Of a stretch of DNA of 64,000 bases, positions 37,026 through 50,803 are shown one piece after another. The stretch is from Rotaria sp. Silwood1. Taxonomy: Eukaryota > Rotifera > Eurotatoria > Philodinida > Philodinidae. The notes under the pieces were generated by a model, which was not told the DNA's origin, searched no databases, and saw only the letters and a list, made by a program, of their open reading frames with translations. The position numbers were made by a program, and so were the translations under genes. The stretch is from positions 106,062 to 170,061 of the forward strand of contig CAJNOP010000342.1 in the NCBI GenBank assembly GCA_905250075.1, in the 5' to 3' direction. Positions within the stretch are counted from its first letter, which is position 1; each line of letters begins with the position of its first letter.

Positions 37026-40000
37026 AGAGAGCCGCAAAAACTTGATCTTAAAACTTACACTCACTATTTTCTTCGAAAATATATGTGAATTCCATAAAAT
37101 ATTATGTTAGAAAAAAAGTGATTTTAATCAAATTTATTAATAGATTATGGTGTATTAGAATCAAATGTAAGTGTTGCATCTAGAGAAAAAAACATTATTT
37201 ACAATGAGAACAGTCGAATTCATCAAATGACAAAGAATGTTGACTTATGAAACTTTATAGGCACGAAATTGTTCACTTGTCGAAATATTAGATATTTCAA
37301 AATAAGGAAAACATCGTATTCAAATTTATTTATCATGTGTTGTTTTCTTCCATAGATGTATATACGTTGATAATTACAAAAAATACCTACATATGAACTG
37401 AGTTTATTAGTGTGCAGTCTTTTATTATATATAGTTACATTATTTTTCAAAGTTATAGTCAATTTGCTGAATTTCGTCAACAACTTGTATGTTTACTGTT
37501 TTGGTATGATTGGATTAAGTGTTTATTGCTTCATATAGTATTATTAACGAACTGCAAATTTATCATCTACAACAAATGACTGAAATATATCTATATATGA
37601 CTAACTCATCAGATTCAGTTCTATTTCACAATAAATAAAAACAATAATGATCATAGTTCTTCATTAATATATGTTGAATTGTATTATTTACAAAGGAAAC
37701 TATTTCAATTGTTGAATCACTTTTTCTTCAGAAAATATATGGTTTTATATGGTTCATCGTACTGATTTCGGATATCAGGATCTTATCTATCGACCTCTTT
37801 CTTACAAATCTATTTTTTCATCAAATACGATTTCTGATCTCTCAATAATGCGTAATATGACGAAAGATTTACAGATATTTTTACATTAAATTTCAATTAT
37901 TAATGTGTAAACCATGAAATATTTCTTTTGTTGATTTCACACAGCTATCTGAAATTTGTATTTTTTGTTTTTGGCTCAAATACTGCAAGAGTTGCTTTTG
38001 TTTTGGATTTTGATTGATTGTTAAGTAATTAATATAAATATAACAAATCTATTCAAAGTAACAAAATGATTCTCATAATCAACATGATTGTTTCAGTTTG
38101 AAAAAGTTTATATATACTGAATTATATCGGAATTACATACTATGAACAAATATCATTTAAAACTAAGTAGAAACTTGGATAATAATTGCACTTTTCTTCT
38201 GCCATTTATTCACAACAATCTGGACGAATTTTGTTCCTAGATTCTCTTGTAGCAGCCATTTATGAGTGTCAAAAAATAAAATGTGAATTTATGTATATGT
38301 CGATTAGGCGCAAGCATTTAATGAGATTTCTTCTGTATGTTAACTTGGATGAAGATAAGCACAACGTGTTTTGATGTCATCAATTTTATTATACTTTTTA
38401 GAAGATTCAATAGGCATTATGTTCTCCTAATTTGATAGACAATCTGTATTGTGCACTAAAAAGTAGTGAATACATTCTACTGTCTGCCAGATCTGGTAGA
38501 CACTTTATACTATACTAAAATTCAGTACATTATCGGCACTGTCTGACGTATTTTTCAGAAACCTATACACAACAGAAAACTTCGCAGACATACTAGAAAA
38601 ACGGAAAGAGGACTAACTCAAACCCATCCGCATCTAAAGTCATTGTATTCAGCATTAACATATTATTTAGAGTACTAAATATTGAATCAGAAGATTCAAA
38701 GAAAAAACAATCTTAAATCAATTCCTAGAAGACGATGAATAAGTGATCTAGTTTTAGAATAACGAACGATATACACTGTATATCATCACTGAATTTTCTA
38801 ATATGAAGACAAAATGAACAGAGATGTAGAATTTGATATTTGTTTTTCGACAAAATAATTCTTATCATACACTCTGAGTTGAAGTCATCTGCGAGGGCAA
38901 ACATAAGTGAAAAGGAAATTTTCATTGAATTTGATCATTTTCTCACTTTTTCTTTTTAACATTTTTTTTTAATCGTTTAACATATAAAAAGAAATATCAA
39001 TAGCGTTGATCAATAAAAGTAACAAGATAGTAGTAGTGACAAATATGAAATCGAAAAAGTATTAAACTTATATGTTTATTACATATAAATATGATAATCA
39101 GCAGAAGTGTATCTGAATATAAATACTACAGATTATAAGAATTACATTATTCTTGCTGTCTTGTAGTTCATTAGTGTAGTCAATACATTTGCTTAAATTT
39201 CAAAATATTATTATATATGGATCAATATTTAAATAAAGTGGGATGAGTGGTGCGGTCACTTCCGACGATGTTTACATTAGATCTTTGATGTAGCTGAATT
39301 GTTAACCAATTTTCTTCTATTTTCGTTATATTTTTTATAATTATTTTCTATTGTCGTTTGAAATGTAGACTACTATTTTCTCGTTTCTATTTTTAAGAAT
39401 ATTTTGTCTACATATTTCGTTTAAGAATATGAATATAATAAATTTGATTTTTTTCAAGTGAAATATGTAATGCATAAAAATAATATTGTTTGTTGTTAAG
39501 AGAAGAACGTCGAGCATACAATGAAAAAAAATTACCATCACTTTCCAAAAAAAAAAAAAAAACAATAGAAAAGAAAAGCTTATTATTGTTGCACCATCAC
39601 GATTAAAATGTAGAACTCACGTATTCAATATAACCTAGCCGCTAATTCAGTATAAATCGTTTTTTTGTATAATGAAATATACTTTTAAGTTTAGAACAAG
39701 TGAAATGAAGAAGTGAAAGATCTATTTGAGTGTTATTGTATAATCAATTTCACCAATAGGAACACTATTTCACTTTGTAATATTTCAAATGAATCAATGA
39801 TTTTCTTGCTGTAAAAATTTTAAATCTACTATCTTCAGAAAAAGTTTAGCATTAATTTCGTCATAATTTCAACCGTAAGTTATTGCATTCTTATTATGAA
39901 ATATTTGTAAGGTGAGTCTACGAATTACCTTTTGCATTTCTTTTTCAACATTTCAGTGGATAAATATACAAGTATTTGCTTTTTTTTTCATTCTATACAC

Positions 40001-40109
40001 TCCAATGTGACATATTGTTAAGGTATTCGCATTCGACGTGGATGGGCAATCGTGACGTATAGTTAAAAATAAAACATTTTACACTTGTATATTCTGTGTA
40101 GTACGACTT
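37026..40109. other. Gene-poor spacer before F-box gene 2
   Basis: AT-rich, no gene. A near-perfect 22-bp palindrome TGTCTGCCAGATCTGGTAG plus ACA lies at 38481-38502, within a longer weak inverted repeat of about 115 bp (about 38440-38555). Confidence 0.4.
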
Positions 40110-43050
40110 ATGTCTGTTAAAAGAGAATCTTATTTACAAATATTACCTATCGAACTTGTTCATCGAATTTTCGATTATCTTAATGTAGAAACAATTGTCT
40201 TTTCAATTCGTAGCTTATGCAAATGGTTCTATTCCATTGCTAATGCTTACGATTGCTATAAATTAGACTTTCGTTATATGTCAAAATCTGATCTACTTCT
40301 CATGGTACGTATTATTGATCCTAAAAATGTTATTTCACTTATACTATCCGATGAAAAGAAATCACGCAATCAAATTCGATTCTTTCTCTCACATCTTCGT
40401 ATTGATCAATTCATTCGATTACGTTCATTGACTCTCATTGATGTAAAATACGAAGATTTAGATGAATTTCAACAGCATATAATGAAGTATTCCCTTACGA
40501 CATTCTCAATATCTCCTCGTTACAATGGTATCGACAATATAAGATTGTTATCATCTATTATATCTTGCAGTGATCTTCGTAAATTTGAATTCAAAGGATA
40601 TGATTATATTCTCAATGGAATAAAATGGCCTAAATCATGTAGATTGGAACACATGACAATTTGTTATGAGTTCAATTGGCGTACATTTTACTCTATTCTT
40701 AATCATTTACCTCATCTACGAACATTGGTATTGAAGGAAATAGTCGAAAATGATACTTTTGTTACACCCTCTTATATCATACAGTCAAGTCATTTAACTT
40801 CGTTGTCGTTAAATGGCAATTTTAATATAACGATGGACAATATTGAATCACTCCTTTCACTTTTACCGAGCCTAACGCATCTTCGACTAATCAACAAGAC
40901 ATTGTTAACTGATCCTTTATTATATGACAATTATCGATGGGAGAATTTCATTCAAACAAAATTACCTCTATTGAACAAATTCGAATTTTGGTTCACTTAT
41001 CTTGCACTTAATAATCAAGATTTTACTACTGTAGAATCACTAATTGCACCATTTCGAACATCATTTTGGCTCGAAATCAAACATTGGCTTGTTAAATGTG
41101 ACTATGAGTACATCCAATATAGGCGAAAATTTCATCTCTATTCAATACCAATCTGTCAAGATAATTTTAATTATTCTAATCAGCAAAGTACAACTCTGCA
41201 TTCTGCGTTGAACATCGTTGAAAACAATGCAACAATTATCGTCAATGCGCATCGATTATCCATAGACTTGAGCCAAATGATGACTAAAAGCATTCTACAA
41301 AAGGTAAGAGTTATTTTACATTTTTACATAATTTATATAGAATGCTCAAAATTACCATTATTTACTTTCATACAGAAAATTTGTCTTTTCTAATTCTTAC
41401 ATATACTCTCGATGGATAGTGCAATATTTTTTAAAACAATTTTGAGTCAATACATAATTTAGCGAATTGAGATTAGTGCACTGTAACAATCTTCAAAGTT
41501 TTTATGACAAAATTTCAGATAAAAAAAAAGATTTGCAAAATACGATTTAATTAAATAGTTTGGTTTTATATGGAAGAATTCATCAATAATTCAATATCTT
41601 GATGAAAACATAACAAAATCATAGACACTTTCAATGTTGTAACAGTTCAGTGGTATCCTAATAGTGGAAGAAATATGTACTCGAAACTATTTTTAGTCAT
41701 AGCAAAAATGTTACGTTTCTGTATGAAAGTAAAACAGTAGTAGCTTTAAACATTCTTGATCAATTGTTATGAATAATAACTTTGAACTATTCAAGCCACA
41801 TGAAAATCTATTTATACCTGTACTGAGTATCGTTTTGGTAGAGCATCAGATTTAATTTTATTTTATTCTGTTCTTATAATCGATTCCGAAGGGTTATCAT
41901 CAAAATCGATTATGATTGATTGTATTGTTTATTTATGTTCTATAGATCTTAATATGTTCGAGAAACGAAGCTAATTTAGTATGTTTTGGGAAAAAAACTT
42001 CATTTGAAAAGAAAGCAATTAAAGTAAAATATTTCCTTTTATCATTACCGACCATCTGTTATTCACCAAATTATTTATAAATTCTTGTATTTGTACATTG
42101 ATTTGAGATAAATATTGTTGAATCTCAGAATATATTTTAGTAAAAAGACATACATATGCATTTTCTGTAGTTTATTCATTGCATTTTTTGCTTGTAAAAT
42201 ATTTGATAAACGATACTCGAACATATTGTTTAATATAAAGCTTTTAAACTTTTTGAAGTTAATGTAAACTGTATTTTAAGCCAAATTCTTTCATTTAAAT
42301 ATAGTATTCTGTACAAAGATTTCTTGATTTCATAGAAACAACAAACTATACGGATTTGATCATTTTTTTTTCTTGATATAGAATTTTTTAATTGTTTTAT
42401 TTTCTCATTTCTTTCAAGATTTCACATTTTTTTCGTTTTAGACTAATCCAATAACAAATTATCTTTTTCCAAATGTGACAGAACTTACATTAATGATTGA
42501 TAAACAATGGCCTATTGATTCAATTGAACATCTTTCAACAATTCTTAATCTATCAAATCTTCAAACACTACATTTGAATTTCCAATGCGAATGCAAGTTT
42601 GCTGTGAATTTGGATGTCGAAATAGATACTCTATTTAAACGAGCATGCAATCTTCGTTCAGTTCAAATAAATTGCAATGATTCTGAGAGAATGAAGTTGA
42701 TAACTTTAAACGCTATCTGTTTGAAACTACCCCGTCATATCAAACATCTTGATACTGATATCACATATGTGAACGATGCAAAACTAATATTGGAAGGAGC
42801 CGAACATTTATCAAATGTAACATTTCGACATAGTGACGCAAGTATTTTCGCGGATGAGATCAATAAACAGATCGCACGAATGGAAAAAAATTTTGTACCT
42901 GAGATAAAGTCCAACTTTGAGCTGTACTACGACGAATGTGACGTTCGGAGGTCTACATATCCAATACACTTGTGGCTTGGCCAGAATGTGAAGAAACAAT
43001 CAAACAAAACAACTAGTTACAAACGTATCAAACGAATCCATCACCGTTAA
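40110..43050 (+). CDS. F-box protein 2 (two exons)
   Basis: Exon 1 is 40110-41303 and exon 2 is 42442-43050, joined in phase 0 across an 1138-nt intron (GTAAGAG..TTTTAG), for about 600 residues. Residues 9-50 form an F-box (LQILPIELVHRIFDYLNVET, then CKWFYSIANAY). The remainder is leucine-rich and irregular (LRSLTLIDV, LRTLVLKEIV, LTSLSLNGNF, LTHLRLIN, LQTLHLNFQC), typical of F-box proteins that carry LRR-like substrate-binding regions. The C-terminus is basic (HRKKIK-like, KRIKRIHHR). By family knowledge it would link SKP1 to a target for ubiquitination. It is a distant paralogue of the gene at 3803-6285, with the F-box at the same place but the intron in a different phase, so the two intron positions are not obviously homologous. 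A poly(A) signal is at 43143-43148. Confidence 0.85.
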
Positions 43051-43142
43051 TGCTCATGATTTATGGACTTTATTCATTTCGACAGGCATAATTTCAAATA
43101 TTTATTGATGTATCAATCAATTCATTGCACAATTGATTTTCG

Positions 43143-43148
43143 AATAAA
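43143..43148 (+). terminator. Poly(A) signal of F-box gene 2
   Basis: AATAAA 93 nt after the stop codon. Confidence 0.5.
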
Positions 43149-43530
43149 AATCAAGATATTTGTAATTATCGCTATTTTTTAAAGAAAAATGTGTAAGAAG
43201 GTGTTCTCTTCATGTATATTTATATTCCACACCATTTTCCATACTTTGTTAATCTGTATACCAAGATTTATTATCTAAGATATTGTGATTTCTAAATAAA
43301 TATAAATAATTTGCAAATACTTGATCAATTCGATTTTATTTTTAGTTAAAAGTAAATATTTTTCTTAACATAAAATTCATGGAAAGGTCCTCGATATATG
43401 ACATCGAAAATTCAATACGACGATAGAATAACTGATGACTGTGATGATCGTTTAATGGTTATTTATACAGAAGTATATTAGTGTAATTTTTTACTAATTT
43501 ATTTAAAACATTCTCTTCTCATAGAAACTA

Positions 43531-44328
43531 CCCTAGTCGAACTTTTTTATTCAAGCGCTTGCCAAGACTTGAGTTCAAGATGTGTCCATAGCGCATGACT
43601 TTCTGTTCACAGACAAGCGCTTGAACGCTTGCATGAGTCATGTGTCAAGAACAAGACACTCATGCGCAGGACTCATGAAGATTCTATGAAGGAATAGTTT
43701 GAAAAGAATCAATTTACATAAAACAACCACGGTTTTTCTATCCAAGATGCACTGACGATTCTTAGAATTTACACTATTTAAATCTGATGATTGATGTGGA
43801 TTGTCTTTGCGTTTTCGCTCTTGAAATATTTGCTTTTTTAAGGATGAATATTTATTAAAAAATCAGTCATAGTAAACGTTAAACTGACAGAAAAAGACAG
43901 AACAAAAATTAGTTTGGAATAATATTAACTGGATTATTTTCCGTGTCTCCTAATGGAGACGTATTGCTAATATTCGTATTGGCACACTGTAAAATACCTT
44001 TTTTTTTACAGTGTACCGTGCCACATGGAACATTTTCATTTAGTAGCTGCTAGTTAGCGACGTCTATAGAATTTGCAGCTAAAACGGGAAAAACAAGTAA
44101 CGTCTCTATTATGCATAGATTTAATACTTGCTTGATCAAGAAACGTAAGCGCTTGAACAAGAACTCAAGTACATGAGTAAGAATAATAAGCCATGAAGCA
44201 AGAATCGAAAGCACTGGAGGTTTTTTTGTTATCTCAAGTCTTGACTCAAGATGTGTCCATAGCGCATGACATTCAGGCTCAAGAAGCTCAAGAATGTCAT
44301 GCGCTTGCAGAAAAAAGTTCGACTAGGG
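43531..44328. mobile_element. Non-autonomous TIR element flanked by TA
   Basis: The ends are inverted copies: CCCTAGTCGAACTTTTTT plus three variable bases and CAAGCGC on the left, its complement GCGCTTG...AAAAAAGTTCGACTAGGG on the right. TA flanks each end (43529-43530, 44329-44330), as for a TA target duplication in the Tc1/mariner-like group. A second pair, TTCAAGATGTGTCCATAGCG followed by CATGAC, is in direct orientation near both ends (about 43572 and 44254). The inside is CAAG/CTTG-rich and shows no transposase. The open frame at 44193-44492 overlaps the right end and is fortuitous. Confidence 0.7.
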
Positions 44329-44330
44329 TA

Positions 44331-45962
44331 TTTAATGATTTATTATTTTCATCCAATTTTAAATTTTACGATGACTATTCGATACCTAAAGTAAAAAATC
44401 TTGATGAATATATTGATAAATATCTATGCATTGATCTACTCCAAATTTTTGGTTTCCCTTCAAATGCTGACATAATATATTTAATAAATTGAACTAAATC
44501 TATATTTGAAATAATTGTTCATCATCATCTTGCGAATGATATGGTAATAAAGCTACCGAAGCATTTCATAGAGTATGACATCTATTTTTAGAAGTTTTAT
44601 AAATTAAACTATTGCTTTTTTTCAAACAAGTACGAGAAAAATTACGTAATATAAATATATGGAATCCAATGATTTTTATTCTTAGATCAAGAAATTTATT
44701 GTATTGATTGTGTTATACGTACTGTAAGAAATTCTTTGAATGTTTTACAATACGTTGTTGATGATATAATAATATTAAATAATGTAAGATTAGAATTTTT
44801 GAGAAAATCATTGAAAGAACCATTATTTTAGTCTGTTCATCAAATAGTTGATTAAAAAATATGACTGCCGTGTTGCAACTGATTAGGTGATTTTAGTTCA
44901 TTATTGAAATTATCAATCGATTTGGTTTTCTACCTTCCTTGATCGATATATTCAACATAATAATCGATTAGAATATGGTTTATAAAAACACATTACGGGT
45001 GGGTGTCGGTGGCTCTTCTCTACACAAAAACTCACACACATCCATATCCTAATCTTAAATATTTTATTGTCCTTTTCTTTCAAGAGTGCTTATGTTTAAA
45101 GTCTTTGTTGGGCAGATGCTGGTTGGAATAAAAAAATATTCTTTTAATATATGTTCAGTCTATAAAAAAAACACATACGAACTGATCTGCATTTTATAAC
45201 AATGCTTAAATTAGCATCCGATGATGTTTCTGAATATTAAGTTTTTACATTGCATTGCTATACATAGTGGTATCAAATACAAAGTATTTTAGAATTATTT
45301 TATGAATGAGAGTATGGTCATGAAAATAGAAAAGATGTATAGCTAAACAACTTTCATATTTATATCAGTTTCAGTCATCTATAGCGAATAACAAAAAAAT
45401 TTATGGGCGTACATGCTTTCGCTTATAATTTTCCTACGAAAAGTTATTGTATTTACACAGGCTGCACTTGAGAAGCTTTTTGCATTTGCATCGACAAAAA
45501 AAAACGACAGGCTAAGAAAAATAAAGTCAATATTCAGATGAAATGACGTAGTAGCAGCAAATTTTTATAACAAAACTTTGGCTTTCGTGTCGTTTGTACG
45601 ACAGTAAAAAAGTGAAAGATGGCTATTCAAAGTATGAGATAAGAACACTGATTTGTGATATAAACTGTTTTTTCACGAATTTCGAGAGTGCGGAACTTCT
45701 TCTATTTCACTAACATTTGCCCATCCCAGGCACTTTTAGTAGCACCCATATAATCACCCTCTCCTAATAATCGATATTGATCTATTGAAAAAGGTCCAAG
45801 TTATCTTAGGGTTGGTTTCAATTTACAAATCAATCAATATAGTCGTGTGGATAAGAATTTGTATTTCAATTTTAAAGTGAAAATGGAATTCAATTATATT
45901 AATGTATTGGGATATAATGAGTTTTATGTTGATAATAATTGAAATAAAAACGCAAAGTTCAT
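44331..45962. other. Spacer downstream of the NHL gene
   Basis: No gene. A weak telomere-like hairpin (GGGTGGGTGTCGGTGG near 44998, CACACACATCCATATCC near 45033) is the only structure seen. Confidence 0.4.
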
Positions 45963-48900
45963 TCAGAGTTTTGCGTATTTAATCACAACTTGATTATTTT
46001 CATCAACGACGTAGATATTGAAATTCGAGTCAAGCGCAACATCGTCTGGTTGACTAAGTGTCGGTGTACTACCAGAACCTCCGACCACAACCTTACCAAT
46101 CGTCGAATTGGCGCAATACATTACCACTCGACGATTGCCACTGTCTGCAACGTACAGGTTCCCATACGAATCGTATCTCATGCCCTTTGGGGAACTAAGT
46201 GATGAAGGGGTACCATTGACTTGAGTAAGAGTTATTCTCGGTGATGATGCACCAAAAGTTCATAAATAGACAGAATCTGTATTTTCAGAACTAACGTAGA
46301 CTTCATTAGATGAATAAAGTGACAGTAAAATTCCATAAAGTTTAGGAGTAGACGCGGACCCAATGACAATGGTGCCGGTTGTGGCATTTGGAGCCCATTT
46401 CATAACTCGTTTATTGTTTTGGTCAACAATATAAAGATTTAAGTCATCATCAATATCCACGCCTAAAGGATAATTGAGACAATCGAGTGCTGATGAGCTG
46501 ACACCATATTTCCCGGCAACAGTAGTACCATTGCTGAAATCTGGCGGATAGCGTACTACTCGATCGTTATTATGACTGGATAAATAGAGATATCCATTCT
46601 TGTCAAAATTAAAAGCTATCGGATGATCACCATCCACACTAGTATCGATCACTGTAACACCACTGACCGCTCCTTGGGCCCACTTTTGCAAACGATAATT
46701 GTGATGATCGCACACATACACTGTGCCATTTGCATCGACATAGAGTGACGTAGGATCCTGAAATTGGTTAGCAGCAGACCCCCTTGTACCGACACCAGCG
46801 ACTATGCTGCCCGTCTGATTCCAACGAAGACTCGAACCTAAAATACATACAACATACGTGCGATCATTGCAATAAAACATTATTCACATGTATCATAGGC
46901 TGTTGTAGTTGTCGTTGATGTTGTTACTAGAAAATCAAACAGCAGAACATGATTGTGTAATTAAACTAATTATCTAGTCTTATGAACTCGGATGTTTTTG
47001 CTCTGCAAACCCCTAAGTCGACAGTATCGCTAAATTTACTTAATAGAAATGGTCAAATAATCTAATGTAATTGTATTTGATGAAGTTGCTAACTGTGATC
47101 AGTTAATAATTTCGCCGAAATATACGACTTCAACATACCTGTTGTCGTAGTGCTCGTTGATTTCGATGTAGACGATGTCGTGGAAGTCGTTGTTGTGCTT
47201 GTTGATGTCAATGTAGATGAGGTCGTGAAAGTCACTGTTGTACTCGTAGATGCCGATGTAGTTGATATATTTGTGATCGATTTTACTGATGTGGTTCCTT
47301 AGTGAAAATTGATTTGTAAACAAATAGTGTCTTCTTAGGATGTGAGTGTAAGTGGATGCTAGTATGATGTGAGTAGGTGTTTATGAACATATTGACAACC
47401 TTACTTCAGTAGTTTTCATGCTGAATTACCAAAACTATCTCAAAAATTTGAAGTCGTTGAAGTTCTATCCTTCTTATCAGGACTTTGACCATAATTCATG
47501 CATCCTGTGCCTTGAACGGTGTCCTATTCTATCATTCTTTCATCTTCGTCGTGTTTTCTCTCACCTACCCTTTTCAATGTGCTTGATGTGATCTCTATGT
47601 CGAATATATGTATTATGCATATCTCTCTTTTGCCTGCTTTTTGTTCGAATGTGATTCATTCGTGTGTTGATGACTAATGATAAAATTGTGAATGAAAGAC
47701 ATTACGGATCTTAGCATGATGCTTTAGTCGAGAAAGCAGCACACAGCCGTCTGCCTGAGAATGCATCCTATTCCGCGATGTTGAACATTGCGGAATCAGC
47801 TCCACCGCGGAACCAATTCCGTCCAATTCCGGAAGCTCGATTATGATTCCACAGAACAGGCCCAATCGATATCGATCGAGTTTCGTCAATTTCCGAAATT
47901 CCGGGTATTGTGTTGAAACGGAATTCCTTCTGATTCCGGAATTCTTGGAACCTCTTCCAATTCTGTATAATTCCGGAATTCCGAGTACTACTCCGATTCC
48001 GGAATTGGATGGAATTTCTGGGGATTGCTAGTAATTTCGTCTGAACTCAGTCGCGGGTATTCCGGGAATTGGTGGAACTCGATCGATGCGGAATAAGTCT
48101 CTTATGCTGAATGATGATCGAGTTCCCAGAATTAGATGAAGCTGATTCAGGTGGCGGAATAGGAGGACTGCTCAGTGTGAGTCATGAGAATACGCTCTCA
48201 CACGTATTTCTAATTTGATATCAACCTAATCGAAGTTGCGACTGTTCGATTCGAACCTGAAAATGAGGCCAGAGTGAAACTATGTTGGAATCTTCCTGAA
48301 TAAAAATTTTCTTATACGAAAGGATTCGAAACTTTGTTACTTGAATCAAAACGAACAAATGGTAAATAGTGACCCGGAAAGAGTTCTTTACGAAATCTTA
48401 TATTATCTTTCCAAACATTTCACGCATTCCCAGCATTGACTTGGCAATGTTTCTGTTAGCCTATTCTAGGCTAAAGAGGAATCTCAACAATAGTATGTTA
48501 TAGCAGTAGGTCTTTTGAAATGAGATAGATGAGTAACATTTTGATGATTCTATTGGAACTTCTTCTGCCTTCATACTATTAATCTTGATGCTCTGATTCA
48601 CGGATAGGATGGCCATACTTGCGGTGTTTTAGCACATTTTTGTGATCATCTTTTGCCTTTCTGATTTTGAAGATTCTGATTACTTTTTGGGGCTTCACAA
48701 GGTAGTATTTTTCTTCACAATAATGCTAGGTCATTCAACACCACAAATTTTTTTCAAAAACTTCTGATTTATACTGTACTTTTTAAAGCTTTCTCGCACC
48801 TGGATTTTCTATTTTTGAAGTTCATATTTGATAATTCATATTTCTTAAGCTTTTGCCTTTTCTTTTAACAATACAGTGAGAGTAGAATTATGGCTGCCTT

Positions 48901-49948
48901 GACCAGCTACAAGTGTGAGGAGTGACTCCTTCGGTCTGAAAAATTTTCGTTGTCTCCGAGTAAATTCGATAACGGTGCATGCATTCTAGACGATATTTTT
49001 GACGATTTCTCTAAGAAGACTGTCAATATCTTCCAATCTTAGCCGCTTCGAGGCAGCCTTGTTTAGAATAATATCAGTTGTAAAGAATTCGGAAGAACGT
49101 GTATGGATACTTAGAGAATGTTTATGAGATATGACAGCGCTGTACAGTTTCCTGCAAAATAGTATTTAACACCATATAGAGTCTTTTATGATGTCGTATA
49201 CGACTGTTTGTGACTTTCGTAATTGTCGTCCAGAGCATATTTCATGCTCACAAAGTATTAGTGATTTTCTTATTTATTATGTACTAGTAAAAAGATGATC
49301 ACAGAAAAGAAAAAAATTTTGTAATTCACCAAGTTACGAAAGTCATTTGCATACCTAACAAAGGTTTCTGCTTTTTGTTTGCTTTTGGAGAAAAAATATC
49401 TGATGATTTTCTGATTATTCAAATTTATGACGTGGCGACACCGTTCATGAAGAATGAAACACACTAGACCAATTGATCTCTCATACACATATTCTCTTTT
49501 TTTCACAAGTACCACCATAAGGAAAATAGTTGCAGTAGAAATGAACGCATGAGACAAAGCGGTAGAGCAACTCACTACAAAAGGATATCAGTAAATAATA
49601 TTTAATTAAAAACTACCTGTGGGTGTGGTCGTTATGCTTTCTGACATTGGTATCAACCATAATGTGATTACAACAGCCAGAGCAATCCCACCGAGCAATA
49701 CTCCGACGATACAACATTTACAGCATGGTGACCAGAGATAAGCTGACTTTATTTTGTTCCTTTGAATTGCATAAATAGATAGATAAACACATTTTGAGAA
49801 TGACATTATTAGACAACAAGATTTAACGCTGACTTTACCTCTTGTTGCTATCATCGTCTTCCCAACACTTTGTTTTGGTCGAGGAATTTATTTTAGATGA
49901 ATTTGATTCCACATCAAGTGACCAAACAGATAATTCAGGAAACTTCAT
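45963..49948 (-). CDS. NHL-repeat transmembrane protein (four exons), with one in-frame TGA
   Basis: On the minus strand, exons 49948-49839, 49759-49617, 47297-47139 and 46837-45963 join in phases 2, 1 and 1, for 428 codon positions. The N-terminus (MKFPELSVWSLDVES) is cytosolic; a membrane anchor (about 53-74, CIVGVLLGGIALAVVITLWL) follows a Cys-rich CCKCC patch. Then comes a Thr/Ser-rich stalk (exons 2-3) and an NHL beta-propeller of about six blades in exon 4 (for example PTSLYVDANGTVYVCDHHNY, LGVDIDDDLNLYIVDQNNKR, GNLYVADSGNRR). Topology is probably type II with an extracellular propeller. A TGA at 46262-46260 interrupts the propeller where related blades have Trp (SVYL*TFGASSP); the frame continues cleanly to the end. 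So it is a young pseudogene, an allele, or a base error (TGG to TGA). Intron 2 is 2319 nt. Confidence 0.75.
47760..48165. repeat. ATTCCGGAATT-rich block
   Basis: Within intron 2 of the NHL gene, the words ATTCCGGAATT, AATTCCGG and GGAATT(CC) recur more than ten times in both orientations, together with TCGATCGAG. The base composition and CG content differ sharply from the flanks. It resembles the subterminal repeats of a DNA transposon or a short satellite; clear terminal repeats are not visible. Confidence 0.5.
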
Positions 49949-50794
49949 GTTTATTAATGATGATTATGATCTATTTAGTAGGCCATCTGAATATTGTCTG
50001 TCACGAATAGAAAAGCTTGATTTTTATTATAACATGATTCAACAATAGGAGCAACGCAATAAAATGAAAATCTTCTGGCTTCTTTTATTTTATAACTAGA
50101 TGCAATTCTGATTTTTTTTTAAATTAAAACTAGTCTTCAACAGAAGAAAGAAATCAAACAAAACAATTGTTTGTCCGAAAAATAATAATAGCATTTTTTA
50201 GTTTGCTTGTTTTTGCTTTCTCCAGCATCGTATACCTCTACGTAGAAGAGAGATTGAAATATATTTACATAATAAATATCGCCCAATCGTCATTCTCTTG
50301 TACAATCAAACATGTTTTAATTTTTCAGTTGAGAGAAATCAGAACTATGCTATTGACATAGAGAAATCCCACGTTTCGTTGTGACGCCCAAAGAAACTCA
50401 TCTTTTCAATCAGTTGGAAACCTGTTGGGCGACAGATTTTTTCTTTCGTTAACAATTCAAGATTTATTCTTCTCTTTCATCAAAACACAGTTTTAGTTGA
50501 AACATCAACTCACAACTCATAATCTCTAGGTAGTCAATAGTGAAAGTATGTTCGATGAAAGCTTGGATTCGTACGACATAGTTTCATCTTCACTTATAGA
50601 AAAATTGAGCCTAATCAAATGAAATCTTCTGTAGAGAAATCATTTGAAAATACTTCAAACGACTACTTTCATTCTTTGAAATTTAAGTAAAAAGCAGAAT
50701 AATGTAGACTCGGAACATATTCAACATGGGGCTCATACATGTAGGCAATCTCAGTAGTAATTATGTTACAGATAAATTGAATGTAATTTCAGTC
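49949..50794. other. Spacer upstream of the NHL gene
   Basis: No gene seen. It should contain the NHL gene promoter (minus strand), but no specific site can be named. Confidence 0.4.
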
Positions 50795-50803
50795 AAGAAA
50801 AAT
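50795..50803. repeat. Left 9-bp target-site duplication
   Basis: AAGAAAAAT, identical to 51681-51689 on the other side of the element. Confidence 0.8.

Noticed and set aside
44193..44492. 99-residue frame crossing the right end of the TA-flanked element
   Set aside because: It straddles an element boundary and encodes repeat words; no family features.
47099..47323. Separate small minus-strand gene with Asn/Asp/His-rich repeats
   Set aside because: In the adjacent frame the same DNA gives the Thr/Ser-rich stalk exon of the NHL gene with correct splice phases.
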